This document shows positions 1 through 6,225 of a stretch of 14,824 nt of DNA, piece by piece. Below the pieces are notes generated by a model, which ran no database searches, was not told where the DNA came from, and was given only the letters and a program-made list of their open reading frames with translations. This DNA comes from CAYTRP01 sp964625145 (GTDB lineage: Bacteria; Sumerlaeota; Sumerlaeia; SLMS01; JAHLLQ01): contig CAZVAQ010000085.1 in the NCBI GenBank assembly GCA_964625145.1, positions 1 through 14,824 of the forward strand, read 5' to 3'. The position numbers and the translations under genes were made by a program. How positions within the stretch are numbered: position 1 is the first letter of the stretch; each line of letters starts with the position of its first letter.

Positions 1-954
1 AAGCGCGTCGTCTCGCAGCGCGAAGCCATCACCACCATCAGCAAGGCGATCCGGCGCTCGCGTTCCGGCCTGAAGGATCCCGCGCGGCCCACAGGCTCGT
101 TCATCTTCCTGGGCCCCACGGGCGTCGGGAAGACCGAGCTCGCCAAGACGCTGGCCGAGTTCCTCTTCGGCAGCCAGGACGCCATGGTGCGCATCGACAT
201 GTCCGAGTACATGGAAAAGTACAGCGTCTCGCGCCTGCTCGGAGCGCCCCCAGGTTATGTGGGTTATGAGGAGGGCGGACAGCTCACCGAAAAGGTGCGC
301 CAACGACCCTACTCGGTGGTGCTGCTCGACGAGATCGAGAAGGCTCACCCGGACGTGTTCTCCGTGTTGCTTCAGGTGCTCGACGACGGACGCCTCACCG
401 ACAGTTGGGGCCACGTCGTGGATTTCCGCAACACGATCATCATCCTGACATCGAACGTCGGCACGCGCCGCGTGAAGACCGGCGGTACGCTGGGTTTCCA
501 GGCGCAGACCGACGAGGTGGATTACGATTCGATGAAGGAAAAGGTGATGCAGGAGGTGAAGAAGGTCTTCAATCCCGAGTTCCTCAATCGCCTCGACGAA
601 ATTGTCGTCTTCCACCCGCTGACCCACGAGGACATCGACCAGATCGTCGACATCATGATGACGCGCCTGAACGCACGGCTGACCGAGAAGGGGATCAAGC
701 TGCACCTGCAGGACGACGCCCGGGCCTTCCTGGTCCGCAAGGGCTACGATCCCGAGTACGGCGCCCGGCCACTGCGCCGCGTGATCCAGAACTACATCGA
801 GGATCCGCTCTCAAGCCTCATGATCTCTGGCGAGCTCTCCGATGGATCTGAAGTCACAGGCATGTATGAGGAAGTGGCCGACGCGCTGAACTTCAAGATC
901 ACGAAGAAGGCGGAGGAGGAGAAGGAAGAGCCGGCGCTGAGCGGGACGAGTTGA
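1..954 (+). CDS. clpC: ATP-dependent Clp protease ATP-binding subunit ClpC, C-terminal part (5' end outside window)
   Basis: The frame is open from base 1 to the TGA at 952-954 and gives the last 317 residues of a Hsp100/Clp AAA+ unfoldase, which feeds substrates to the ClpP protease. This is the second ATPase domain: Walker A GPTGVGKT at residues 38-45 of the fragment, the pore loop in PPGYVGYEEGG, Walker B VVLLDEIEKAH near 105-115, sensor 1 ILTSN near 150, and the C-terminal sensor 2 segment GYDPEYGARPLRR. A tripeptide LGF sits between sensor 1 and the small subdomain (near 164-166), where ClpP-binding loops (IGF/LGF/VGF) lie in ClpA/C/X. That favours ClpC over ClpB, which lacks this loop. 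The first ATPase domain and N-domain must lie upstream. The tail is Lys/Glu-rich. The family call is firm; ClpC versus another ClpP-partner Hsp100 is an inference. Confidence 0.95.
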   Translation, partial: KRVVSQREAITTISKAIRRSRSGLKDPARPTGSFIFLGPTGVGKTELAKTLAEFLFGSQDAMVRIDMSEYMEKYSVSRLLGAPPGYVGYEEGGQLTEKVRQRPYSVVLLDEIEKAHPDVFSVLLQVLDDGRLTDSWGHVVDFRNTIIILTSNVGTRRVKTGGTLGFQAQTDEVDYDSMKEKVMQEVKKVFNPEFLNRLDEIVVFHPLTHEDIDQIVDIMMTRLNARLTEKGIKLHLQDDARAFLVRKGYDPEYGARPLRRVIQNYIEDPLSSLMISGELSDGSEVTGMYEEVADALNFKITKKAEEEKEEPALSGTS

Positions 955-984
955 GGGGCACCTCCCGCAACAGTCCTGTGGCAT

Positions 985-1026
985 TACCCCCGCCGGAACG
1001 CGTTTATTGAACGCTCGGCGGGGGTA
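985..1026 (+). terminator. Rho-independent terminator of clpC
   Basis: A perfect 11-bp outer stem (985-995 with 1016-1026, ending in a G5/C5 block) encloses an inner 5-bp stem GCGTT/AACGC (1000-1004 with 1010-1014) and a 5-base loop. It starts 30 bases after the clpC stop and is followed by the T-rich stretch TAGGTGTTTCTT. The minus-strand side lacks a T tract, so it most likely serves clpC only. Confidence 0.8.
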
Positions 1027-1104
1027 GGTGTTTCTTCATTGAGGCGCGAGTGTGCGGCCCCATCATGGGTCAGGGATCGAGCACCATGGTGGTCCAGTGA
1101 TAGT

Positions 1105-1784
1105 TTAGTGTAAGCGTGAACTCTTCCGCTTCCAATGGATCGGATCTTCCGGGATGAGGCCAAGCGCGGCCTCCTTGACCTCGTTCCACGCATCGAAGAA
1201 CGAAAGTAACTCAGGGGAAGAGCAGGTGTCACGCGCCTCCTCCAACGTCTCGCCCGGCACCAAGGCACGGATCCAACCATCAATGCACACATGCCGCTCT
1301 GTTGCTTCCCATATCTCGTGCCAGCTATGCCAGTAGATGTTGCATGTCCCGCTTCCAACGACAATGGTTGTCGCCGGACTGCCAGGTCCACGGTAATCGG
1401 TTCGCGCAAGATGGGATAGATTGTCTGCTTCTTGACAGACAGCTGAGATGGCCTCCTCGATATCCTCTGGATCAAAGAGTGACTTGAGATATGGCGCACC
1501 TCCCTTGATCTTGTCAGCTGATCAGACTACTGTTCCGTCCTCCCAAGCGGCAACAACGACACCTGGGATTGCCCCGCTATGGGGATTTCGGAGTCATCGG
1601 AGTGGATTCCATCCGTATGGACAACCAGGATTGGAGTCGACGTCAATTCTTCAGTGATGATGGTTCGGACGATCCTTTCGCTCGTACCCTCCAATGGGAG
1701 AGTAGCTGCAACGACCAGCATTAGAGCCATTCCAATGCGAAGAACATCTCTGAGTTGCGTTCCTTGGATCATTGAATATGGCAT
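1105..1784 (-). pseudogene. Broken gene for a small exported or membrane-anchored protein of unknown family
   Basis: The best start is ATG at 1784, preceded by AAAGGAG with a 7-base spacer. The first part has a hydrophobic segment (GMALMLVVAATLPLEG) near residues 19-34, which looks like a signal peptide or anchor. This frame runs to about 1594 (TDGIHSDDSEIP) and then loses sense. From about 1590 down to the TAA at 1105 the neighbouring frame reads as ordinary protein: AIPGVVVAAWEDGTVV, then TGA at 1522-1524, then SADKIKGGAPYLKSLF, and later IYWHSWHEIWEATE and IPEDPIHWKRKSSRLH. One missing base near the CCCC run at about 1582-1586 would join the frames. The TGA stands where a Trp before Ser would fit (DGTVV-W-S), one base from TGG. 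Reconstructed length is about 226 aa. I do not recognise the family with confidence. Two separate lesions suggest a pseudogene, although a sequencing error could explain one of them. Confidence 0.6.
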
Positions 1785-1970
1785 CACTCCACTCCTTTCG
1801 GATACGGCACGGGAGTTGGGCTCGGAATCGGCGTGGGCCAAGGGTCTCCACAACCGCACCTTTTCTTGACGGACTTGAGAGATTCTTCACCGTGGGCACC
1901 ACCATGCGGTGGCGTGGTGGCGCCGTCTTCCTGTCACTATCGCACATGGTACGGGGGGGGGCAAATCCAT
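1784..1970 (-). pseudogene. Possible small proline-rich, Cys-Gly-containing protein gene, frame-disrupted
   Basis: An open frame with no stop between 1933 and the TGA at 1784-1786 reads TTPPHGGAHGEESLKSVKKR followed by CGCGDPWPTPIPSPTPVPYP. This is a Lys/Arg patch, a Cys-Gly-Cys-Gly motif and a Pro/Thr linker-like tail. It has no start codon of its own because TGA lies at 1934-1936. An ATG at 1970, with AAAGGAG six bases upstream, begins a different frame (MDLPPPVPCAIVT), and a run of nine C lies just inside it. A single indel after 1934 would join the two into about 62 residues. Its stop overlaps the start of the next gene as TGATG, the classic arrangement for translational coupling, which argues that the two belonged to one transcript. 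Function unknown. The start and the exact break are uncertain. Confidence 0.4.
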
Positions 1971-1994
1971 GGCACACTCCTTTATCCATTTTGG

Positions 1995-2023
1995 ATGGTA
2001 AGAGGAATCCCCTGCGGGGGCAA
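1995..2023 (-). promoter_or_regulatory. Sigma-70-type promoter for the minus-strand gene pair
   Basis: Read on the minus strand, TTGCCC (2018-2023) and TACCAT (1995-2000) are separated by exactly 17 bases. The predicted start of transcription falls about 12-18 bases before AAAGGAG and the ATG at 1970. Both hexamers match consensus at four of six positions, including TTG and the TA...T of the -10. The spacing to the ribosome binding site is what makes the call credible. Confidence 0.4.
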
Positions 2024-2165
2024 GTCATCCTCAATATGAATGGAGAAACTGGGGCCGTCGGATTTCGCATTGCCCATTCGGACCACTTCCTGCACCAATC
2101 GGCTCATACACTACTTCGCCGCACCAAGGGCGCCATCATTCACTATCACGGAGCGCACCCCCTTC
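2024..2165. other. Spacer with no recognised gene
   Basis: This stretch separates the minus-strand promoter at 1995-2023 from the DinB-like gene. Both strands have open frames running through it, but none shows protein-like composition or a credible start. No hairpin, tRNA or clear plus-strand promoter was found. It presumably holds the upstream control region of the DinB-like gene. Confidence 0.4.
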
Positions 2166-2675
2166 ATGCCCGGACCCATCGCCACTTCTCACGCCACGGC
2201 CTACAACCAACTCGCCGGTTTTGCCGAAAAGATCACGCCGGAAGAATTGGCTCCGGAGCATGGCGTCTACGCCATCACCCCTGGCGGTTCGCACATTCTG
2301 TGGCTGCTGGGCCACATCGCCATTTCGGCGGATTACTACATCGGCGGCAAGATCGGCCTGAAGGCCAGCATCCCGGCGGAATGGAATGGGTTGTTCGGCA
2401 TGGGATCCAAGCCGGTGGCTGATGCGACGAAGTATCCCCCCTTTGCCGAACTGCGCGCGGGCGTCATCGACGGGCACAAGCGCCTGGCCGCGCATGTCGC
2501 CGCCATGAGCGAGGAAAGCCTTGTCGCCCCCATGCCGGAGGGCTTTGCCCTGAAGGCCATCGCGCCGAACGTGGATGCGTTCCTGAGCTTCGGCCAACTG
2601 CACGCCAACTATCACTTGGGGCAGGTCACGCTGATCCTGAAGGCGCAGGGATTGAAGGCGGGCGTGGGGGCGTGA
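2166..2675 (+). CDS. DinB-fold (DinB_2-like) protein
   Basis: The 169-aa product has the pattern of the DinB/YfiT four-helix-bundle superfamily, whose members are metal-binding and include thiol-dependent transferases. Three histidines match the usual metal triad: H50 in the helix SHILWLLGH, and H146 and H150 in QLHANYHLGQ near the C terminus. The HxxxHLGQ-type ending with LILKAQGL is typical. The chosen ATG at 2166 leaves a normal-length first helix (AYNQLAGFAEKITPEEL). Longer readings upstream are low-complexity and lack family character. A weak GGAG lies 14 bases upstream. The gene is single and convergent with the epimerase gene. The substrate cannot be read from sequence. Confidence 0.85.
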   Translation: MPGPIATSHATAYNQLAGFAEKITPEELAPEHGVYAITPGGSHILWLLGHIAISADYYIGGKIGLKASIPAEWNGLFGMGSKPVADATKYPPFAELRAGVIDGHKRLAAHVAAMSEESLVAPMPEGFALKAIAPNVDAFLSFGQLHANYHLGQVTLILKAQGLKAGVGA

Positions 2676-2679
2676 GGGA

Positions 2680-2720
2680 GGATGAAGGATAAAGGATGAA
2701 GGATGAAGGATGAAGATGAA
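2680..2720 (+). repeat. Tandem heptamer repeat GGATGAA
   Basis: Five consecutive 7-bp units (GGATGAA, GGATAAA, then three GGATGAA) followed by a shortened GATGAA start five bases after the DinB-like stop codon. A related degenerate array lies on the opposite strand at 5053-5080. Confidence 0.85.
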
Positions 2721-2751
2721 CACTCCTTCAATAATCCCTTCATCCATTGTG

Positions 2752-3678
2752 CTATTCTGTGAAGTTTTTCTCCTCCGTGCTCTTCGTGCCTCCGTGGCGA
2801 TATGAGTCTCTCTCCCCTAGTGCCTCGGCGACCAACTTGGCCGGTGGGTCCAAGACTAGATTCAGTTTCTTGAGATCGTCTGCGGATGGTTGTTTGACCA
2901 TTGACCGCAGGCCCAGCAAGTTCTCCGACGAGAACGGAAGCGTGAGGCCTATACCTTCCGCCGTGCGGGCGGCCCAGAGGAACGGCGTGGCGCTGATGGG
3001 GAGGAAGATTGGCCTGCGGTTCAGCTCGCGCGCAATCACACTGAGCAGGGCGCGGAACGTCAGTCCATCCGGATGCGCCAACACCAGACGGCCTGTGTGG
3101 TCCTCCTCCACGGCGCGGACAATGCCTTCGCACAGTTCGCCGATGGCGATGGTTTGCACCGGTTGTCGCCCGCCATCAAAGAGCGGGATGATGGGGCTGC
3201 GCGCGACTCCATTGACGAGGCGCGCAAACAATCCTCCCGGTCCGACGACCAACCCGGGACGAATCACCAGATCCTTCGAAGGGTCCAGCAGCCGCTCGAC
3301 CGCCAACTTGCTGCGGCCGTAGAGTGACGTCGCCTTTCGATGCGCAGAGCAGGAGGAGACAAAGACTACGCGCGCATGGCCAGCTCGCGCCGCTTCGAGG
3401 ACCTTCCGGCTCCCCCCGAGATTCGTAGCCAAGGCTCGCCGACGTTCGCGATAGCGCATTTCCCACGCGGCATGAATCACCACCGCCGCACCCGCCAATG
3501 CCTCGGTGTCGAGATGACCGGGCAGGTCGCAGGCGAAGGCCCCCCCGGGGCCAGTGTAGGAACCGGGGTCGCGCACGCCGGCGCGCACTTTCCATCCACG
3601 GGCGGCAAACCCCGCGCAGAGTGCGGAGCCAATAAAGCCCGATGCACCCGTGACGGCGACGGTAGGCTGTTGCGGCAC
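2752..3678 (-). CDS. NAD(P)-dependent epimerase/dehydratase (extended SDR family)
   Basis: This is a Rossmann-fold nucleotide-sugar or related epimerase-like protein of about 308 aa. The glycine motif TGASGFIG lies at residues 10-17, the active-site Ser region VFVSSCSAH near 106-113, and the catalytic pair in YGRSK (Y120, K124). I chose the GTG at 3678, which follows GAGGG by 7 bases and puts the first beta strand at residue 6. An ATG at 3756 (GGAG upstream) would add 26 residues of low-complexity sequence and leave only 25 bp to the divergent tRNA. The last 15-20 residues (SYRHGGTKSTEEKNF) are encoded by a dispersed repeat, so the native C terminus was probably replaced or extended. The substrate is not readable. 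It is convergent with the DinB-like gene. Confidence 0.85.
   Translation of the reverse strand: MPQQPTVAVTGASGFIGSALCAGFAARGWKVRAGVRDPGSYTGPGGAFACDLPGHLDTEALAGAAVVIHAAWEMRYRERRRALATNLGGSRKVLEAARAGHARVVFVSSCSAHRKATSLYGRSKLAVERLLDPSKDLVIRPGLVVGPGGLFARLVNGVARSPIIPLFDGGRQPVQTIAIGELCEGIVRAVEEDHTGRLVLAHPDGLTFRALLSVIARELNRRPIFLPISATPFLWAARTAEGIGLTLPFSSENLLGLRSMVKQPSADDLKKLNLVLDPPAKLVAEALGERDSYRHGGTKSTEEKNFTE
2764..2797 (-). repeat. Dispersed GAGCACGG-type repeat, copy 1
   Basis: On the minus strand this reads CCACGGAGGCACGAAGAGCA, then CGGAGGAGAAAAAC. A clearly related sequence lies at 10573-10603 on the plus strand. Copy 1 overlaps the 3' end of the epimerase gene and supplies its last residues. 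Internally it is made of short CACGGAG-like units. Confidence 0.75.
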
Positions 3679-3735
3679 GGCAGGGCCCTCGTGGGAGGCG
3701 GGATTGGGCGCGCTCGACAGGTCATCCTTTTGCCG

Positions 3736-3764
3736 TTGACCTGCCCCAGCCGCCATCCCAATCT
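3736..3764 (+). promoter_or_regulatory. Possible promoter for tRNA-Pro
   Basis: TTGACC (3736-3741) and CAATCT (3759-3764) are 17 bases apart and would start transcription about 10 bases before the tRNA. The -35 is good; the -10 keeps only the key second A and last T. It lies antisense to the 5' flank of the epimerase gene. Confidence 0.3.
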
Positions 3765-3781
3765 CCGCGTCCCCACCCGGT

Positions 3782-3858
3782 CGGGGCGTGGCGCAGCCTG
3801 GTAGCGCGTTCGCTTGGGGTGCGAGAGGTCGCAGGTTCAAATCCTGTCGCCCCGACCA
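3782..3858 (+). tRNA. tRNA-Pro (anticodon GGG), CCA encoded
   Basis: The 77-base cloverleaf is complete. The acceptor stem CGGGGCG (3782-3788) pairs perfectly with CGCCCCG (3848-3854), followed by A73 and a genomically encoded CCA. The D-arm region has GCGCAGCCTGGTAGCGC. The anticodon stem TTCGC/GCGAG holds the loop TTGGGGT, giving anticodon GGG, which reads CCC and CCU proline codons. The T arm has GCAGG-TTCAAAT-CCTGT. It stands alone between the divergent epimerase and aldo/keto reductase genes. Confidence 0.97.
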
Positions 3859-3993
3859 TTTTCCTCCCTTCGTCACCATCATCGGCATTCGATGCCTTCT
3901 TGCCCCGTCGGCCCCCGGTTGGCTCCGATGCGGTGTGCCGTGTCCGTAAGAATCAAGACACGGCAACTCCCGATCGCGTCAGGGACCCGCGCC

Positions 3994-4968
3994 ATGAAAA
4001 CCCGCAAGCTTGGCAACAGTGACATCGCCGTCTCCGAGATCAGCCTCGGCTGCTGGACCATGGGTGGACTCAACTTTGTGGATGGTGTGCCCAACGGTTG
4101 GGCCAACGTCGACGAGGGCGAAATCACCCGCGCGGTGAAGACAGCCATCGATGCCGGCGTGAATCATTTCGACAATGCCGACGTGTACGGCAACGGCCGC
4201 GCGGAGCGCATGCTCGCCCGCGTGTTCAAGAAGCTAGGCGTGAAGTCGGATGACTTCATCATCGCCACAAAGGTTGGTCACTTCCCCGGCACGGCGGAGC
4301 ACGCCTACGAACCCGCGCACATCCGCCATCAGTGCGAGCAATCGCTGATCAACCTGCAACGCGATTACATCGACGTATACTACCTGCACCACGGTTGGTT
4401 CGGTGAAAACGACCGCTATCTGCACGGCGCGGCCGAGACGCTGAGCGACCTGCAGCGCGAAGGCAAGATCCGCATCAAGGGGCAATCGGCGTACAGCGCC
4501 GACGATTTCGAGAAGGCCGTCCCGGTTGTGAAACCCTCCGTGCTGCAAAGCTGGGCCCATGCGATGGACACGCAGTTCATCAGCCCCGGCTCCCGGGTGA
4601 ACAAGCTCATGGCGGAGCACAATCTCTCGTTCGTGGCGTTCAGCCCGCTGAACCAAGGTTTGCTGCTCGACAAGTTCGATCCCGAGAACCCGCCGACGTT
4701 TGACGCCGGCGATCACCGGAAGGATAAGCCGAAGTTCGCCCCCGAAGCGTTGCGCGCGCTGAAGCCCAAGATGGCGAAGATGAAGGAGCGCTTTGGCGCG
4801 ACGACGGAGGACTTGGCCGCCGTGGCGCTGCGCTATGTGTTGGACCACCCGCACGTGGCCTGCGTGATTCCCGGCTTCCGCAACGAACGCCAGGTGGCCT
4901 GCAATCTGTCCGGCGCGCACAGGCAATTGACCCCGGAAGACCGGGACTTTGTGGCGGCGTTGTTTTGA
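3994..4968 (+). CDS. Aldo/keto reductase
   Basis: The 324-aa product is a (beta/alpha)8-barrel NADPH-dependent oxidoreductase that reduces aldehydes or ketones. The family tetrad is present: D60 and Y65 in HFDNADVYG, K93 in IIATKVGH, and H132 in YYLHHGW. The N-terminal strand MKTRKLGNSDIAVSEISLGC is typical of the YajO/IolS/general-stress-protein-69-like branch. The C-terminal cofactor region contains VIPGFRNERQV, where this branch binds the NADP phosphate. The ATG at 3994 is chosen because family homology begins there and AGGG lies upstream. The frame also stays open back through the tRNA, which is not coding. The physiological substrate is unknown. The gene is co-directional with the upstream tRNA and could receive read-through, since no terminator is visible between them. 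Confidence 0.93.
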   Translation: MKTRKLGNSDIAVSEISLGCWTMGGLNFVDGVPNGWANVDEGEITRAVKTAIDAGVNHFDNADVYGNGRAERMLARVFKKLGVKSDDFIIATKVGHFPGTAEHAYEPAHIRHQCEQSLINLQRDYIDVYYLHHGWFGENDRYLHGAAETLSDLQREGKIRIKGQSAYSADDFEKAVPVVKPSVLQSWAHAMDTQFISPGSRVNKLMAEHNLSFVAFSPLNQGLLLDKFDPENPPTFDAGDHRKDKPKFAPEALRALKPKMAKMKERFGATTEDLAAVALRYVLDHPHVACVIPGFRNERQVACNLSGAHRQLTPEDRDFVAALF

Positions 4969-5107
4969 GAGGGTGGAGAAGGACGACAGGGACAGCAGGG
5001 ACCCGGCTTCGCCGGAGCGAGATTGGTATTGCTGAGGCGCCCCGGCGCCCCCTTCGGCCTTCATCCTTCAGCCTTTATCCTTGCCATCTCCCCCCCTGAG
5101 CCCCTAG
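4969..5107. other. Repeat-rich spacer between the aldo/keto reductase and rpsB leader
   Basis: No gene is seen. The stretch holds a short direct repeat (ACAGGGAC and GCAGGGAC at about 4986-5001), a small hairpin CCGGC-TTC-GCCGG (5003-5015) without a T tract, a GGCGCC-CC-GGCGCC element at about 5036-5049, and the degenerate heptamer array at 5053-5080. The hairpin at 5003-5015 may end aldo/keto reductase transcription but is weak. Confidence 0.5.
5053..5080 (-). repeat. Degenerate heptamer array related to GGATGAA
   Basis: On the minus strand the four consecutive 7-bp units are GGATAAA, GGCTGAA, GGATGAA and GGCCGAA. They share the GGNNGAA pattern, period and two exact unit types with the array at 2680-2720, but in the opposite orientation. 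Confidence 0.65.
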
Positions 5108-5267
5108 CCAAGCGGGCCCGTTTTGACGGACTTTTTTGTCCGGCAGGGCGGGACACACACTCCTCACGCGTCCGGATGGCGGCCCGGGTGCCCCGTAAGT
5201 CCAGCGGGGTCAGGCCTCCAGAAGAAAGACGCGGCGGGAAAACCCAACAGAGAGAGGCCTCTCCATC
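5108..5267 (+). promoter_or_regulatory. Structured leader of rpsB-tsf, possible autoregulatory site
   Basis: Three palindromic elements precede rpsB: CGGAC-TTTTTT-GTCCG (5127-5142), CCCCG with CGGGG around a 9-base loop (5191-5209), and the perfect 12-bp palindrome GAGAGGCCTCTC (5252-5263). The last contains the only Shine-Dalgarno-like sequence (GAGAGG) ahead of the ATG at 5268, so pairing would hide the ribosome binding site. Ribosomal protein S2 represses its own operon through its leader in E. coli; a similar role here is inference. I recognise no catalogued riboswitch. No convincing -35/-10 pair was found. Confidence 0.35.
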
Positions 5268-6113
5268 ATGTCCAGCGTGACCATGAAGCAGTTGCTCGAA
5301 GCGGGCGTCCATTTCGGCCACCAGAGCCGCCGGTGGAACCCGAAGATGAAGCCGTACATCTACACCGAGCGTAACGGCATCTACATCATCGACCTGAAGA
5401 AGACCCTGCGCCTGCTGCGCGATGCCATGCGCTTCATCCGCGACAGCGTCCAGGACGGCCAGCAGGTCCTGCTGGTCGGCACGAAGAAGCAGGCCAAGGA
5501 CATCGTGCGCGAGTCCGCAGAAGAGTGCGGCATGCACTATGTCAACAACCGCTGGCTGGGCGGGTTGCTCACCAATTTCCGCACCGTGCGCAAGTCGGTC
5601 GTCCGGCTGATCGAGCTGGAGACCATGTTCGCGGACGGCACCATCAACCAGTACGGCAAGAAGGAACAGGCGACCTACACGCGCGAGCTGAACGCGCTGC
5701 GCAAGAACCTCAACGGCATCAAGAAGATGGATCGCCTGCCCGACATCATGTTCGTCATCGACCCGTTCAAGGAGGCCATCGCGATCCGCGAGGCCAACAC
5801 CTTGGGCATTCCGGTCGTGTCGGTCGTCGATACGAACTGCGATCCGGATCAGGTGACGTGGGTCATCCCGGGCAACGACGACGCCATCCGCTCGATCAAG
5901 CTGATGTGCGGCGCGGTGGCCGAGGCGGTGCGCGAGGGACAGAACGCGGCGAAGAGCGATCCGCTCCTTGAGGACGGCTCCGGTGCCTATGCCGGTGTTG
6001 CCGCGACCTCCGAAGCCGAGGGTGAAAACGTGGCCCTGAGCGCCGAGGAACTGGAAGCGCGCTTTGCCGTCTATCAGCAGCCCCCCGCTGCCGAACCCGC
6101 ACCCGACGCCTGA
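5268..6113 (+). CDS. rpsB: 30S ribosomal protein S2
   Basis: The 281-aa protein opens with MKQLLEAGVHFGHQSRRWNP from residue 6, the S2 signature, and has the conserved blocks YIIDLKKT, VLLVGTKKQAK, YVNNRWLGGLLTNF, PDIMFVIDP and PVVSVVDTNCDPD. S2 binds the 30S head-body junction and is needed for S1 assembly. It is longer than the usual 230-255 aa because of an Ala/Glu-rich acidic C-terminal tail after about residue 230, a variable feature in this family. A second ATG at residue 6 is possible, but the first fits the upstream GAGAGG. It is followed by tsf 112 bases downstream, the standard bacterial order. Confidence 0.98.
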   Translation: MSSVTMKQLLEAGVHFGHQSRRWNPKMKPYIYTERNGIYIIDLKKTLRLLRDAMRFIRDSVQDGQQVLLVGTKKQAKDIVRESAEECGMHYVNNRWLGGLLTNFRTVRKSVVRLIELETMFADGTINQYGKKEQATYTRELNALRKNLNGIKKMDRLPDIMFVIDPFKEAIAIREANTLGIPVVSVVDTNCDPDQVTWVIPGNDDAIRSIKLMCGAVAEAVREGQNAAKSDPLLEDGSGAYAGVAATSEAEGENVALSAEELEARFAVYQQPPAAEPAPDA

Positions 6114-6125
6114 GAATTCGAGAAG

Positions 6126-6163
6126 GCGGGGAAGTCGTTGGAGTGATCCGGCAGCCTCCCCGC
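6126..6163 (+). promoter_or_regulatory. Inverted repeat in the rpsB-tsf spacer
   Basis: GCGGGGA (6126-6132) can pair with TCCCCGC (6157-6163) around a 24-base loop, starting 13 bases after the rpsB stop. No T tract follows. It could be a weak attenuator or a processing signal that sets the S2 to EF-Ts ratio. The CT-rich sequence after it (about 6164-6200) looks like another low-complexity intergenic repeat built of GACTTCC/GACTCCC-like units. Confidence 0.3.
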
Positions 6164-6225
6164 TTCCCTGACTCCCCACTCCTGACTTCCGATCTCCCAA
6201 GTCCACCAGAGGATTCACTTTCAAT

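Noticed and set aside
984..1499. 171-codon minus-strand frame after clpC
   Set aside because: It runs through the clpC terminator and has Arg/Ser-rich composition. The adjacent minus frame (1105-1521) carries the protein-like sequence.
1522..1524. Alternative genetic code (TGA read as Trp)
   Set aside because: clpC, the DinB-like gene, the aldo/keto reductase, rpsB, the APH-fold kinase and the DUF512 gene all use TGA as a plain stop at family-appropriate ends, so recoding is not supported.
1772..2422. Plus-strand open frame over the 1.8-2.4 kb region
   Set aside because: The translation is His/Arg-rich and low in sense. It overlaps the DinB-like gene in another frame and the minus-strand promoter region, with no ribosome site.
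3814..3993. N-terminal extension of the aldo/keto reductase through the tRNA
   Set aside because: The translated tRNA (GCERSQVQILSPRP) is a common artefact; the family begins at MKTRKLG.
5161..5267. SRP RNA, TPP, cobalamin or guanidine riboswitch in the rpsB leader
   Set aside because: A GGTCAGGCC word is present, but the surrounding conserved segments of these RNAs are missing.
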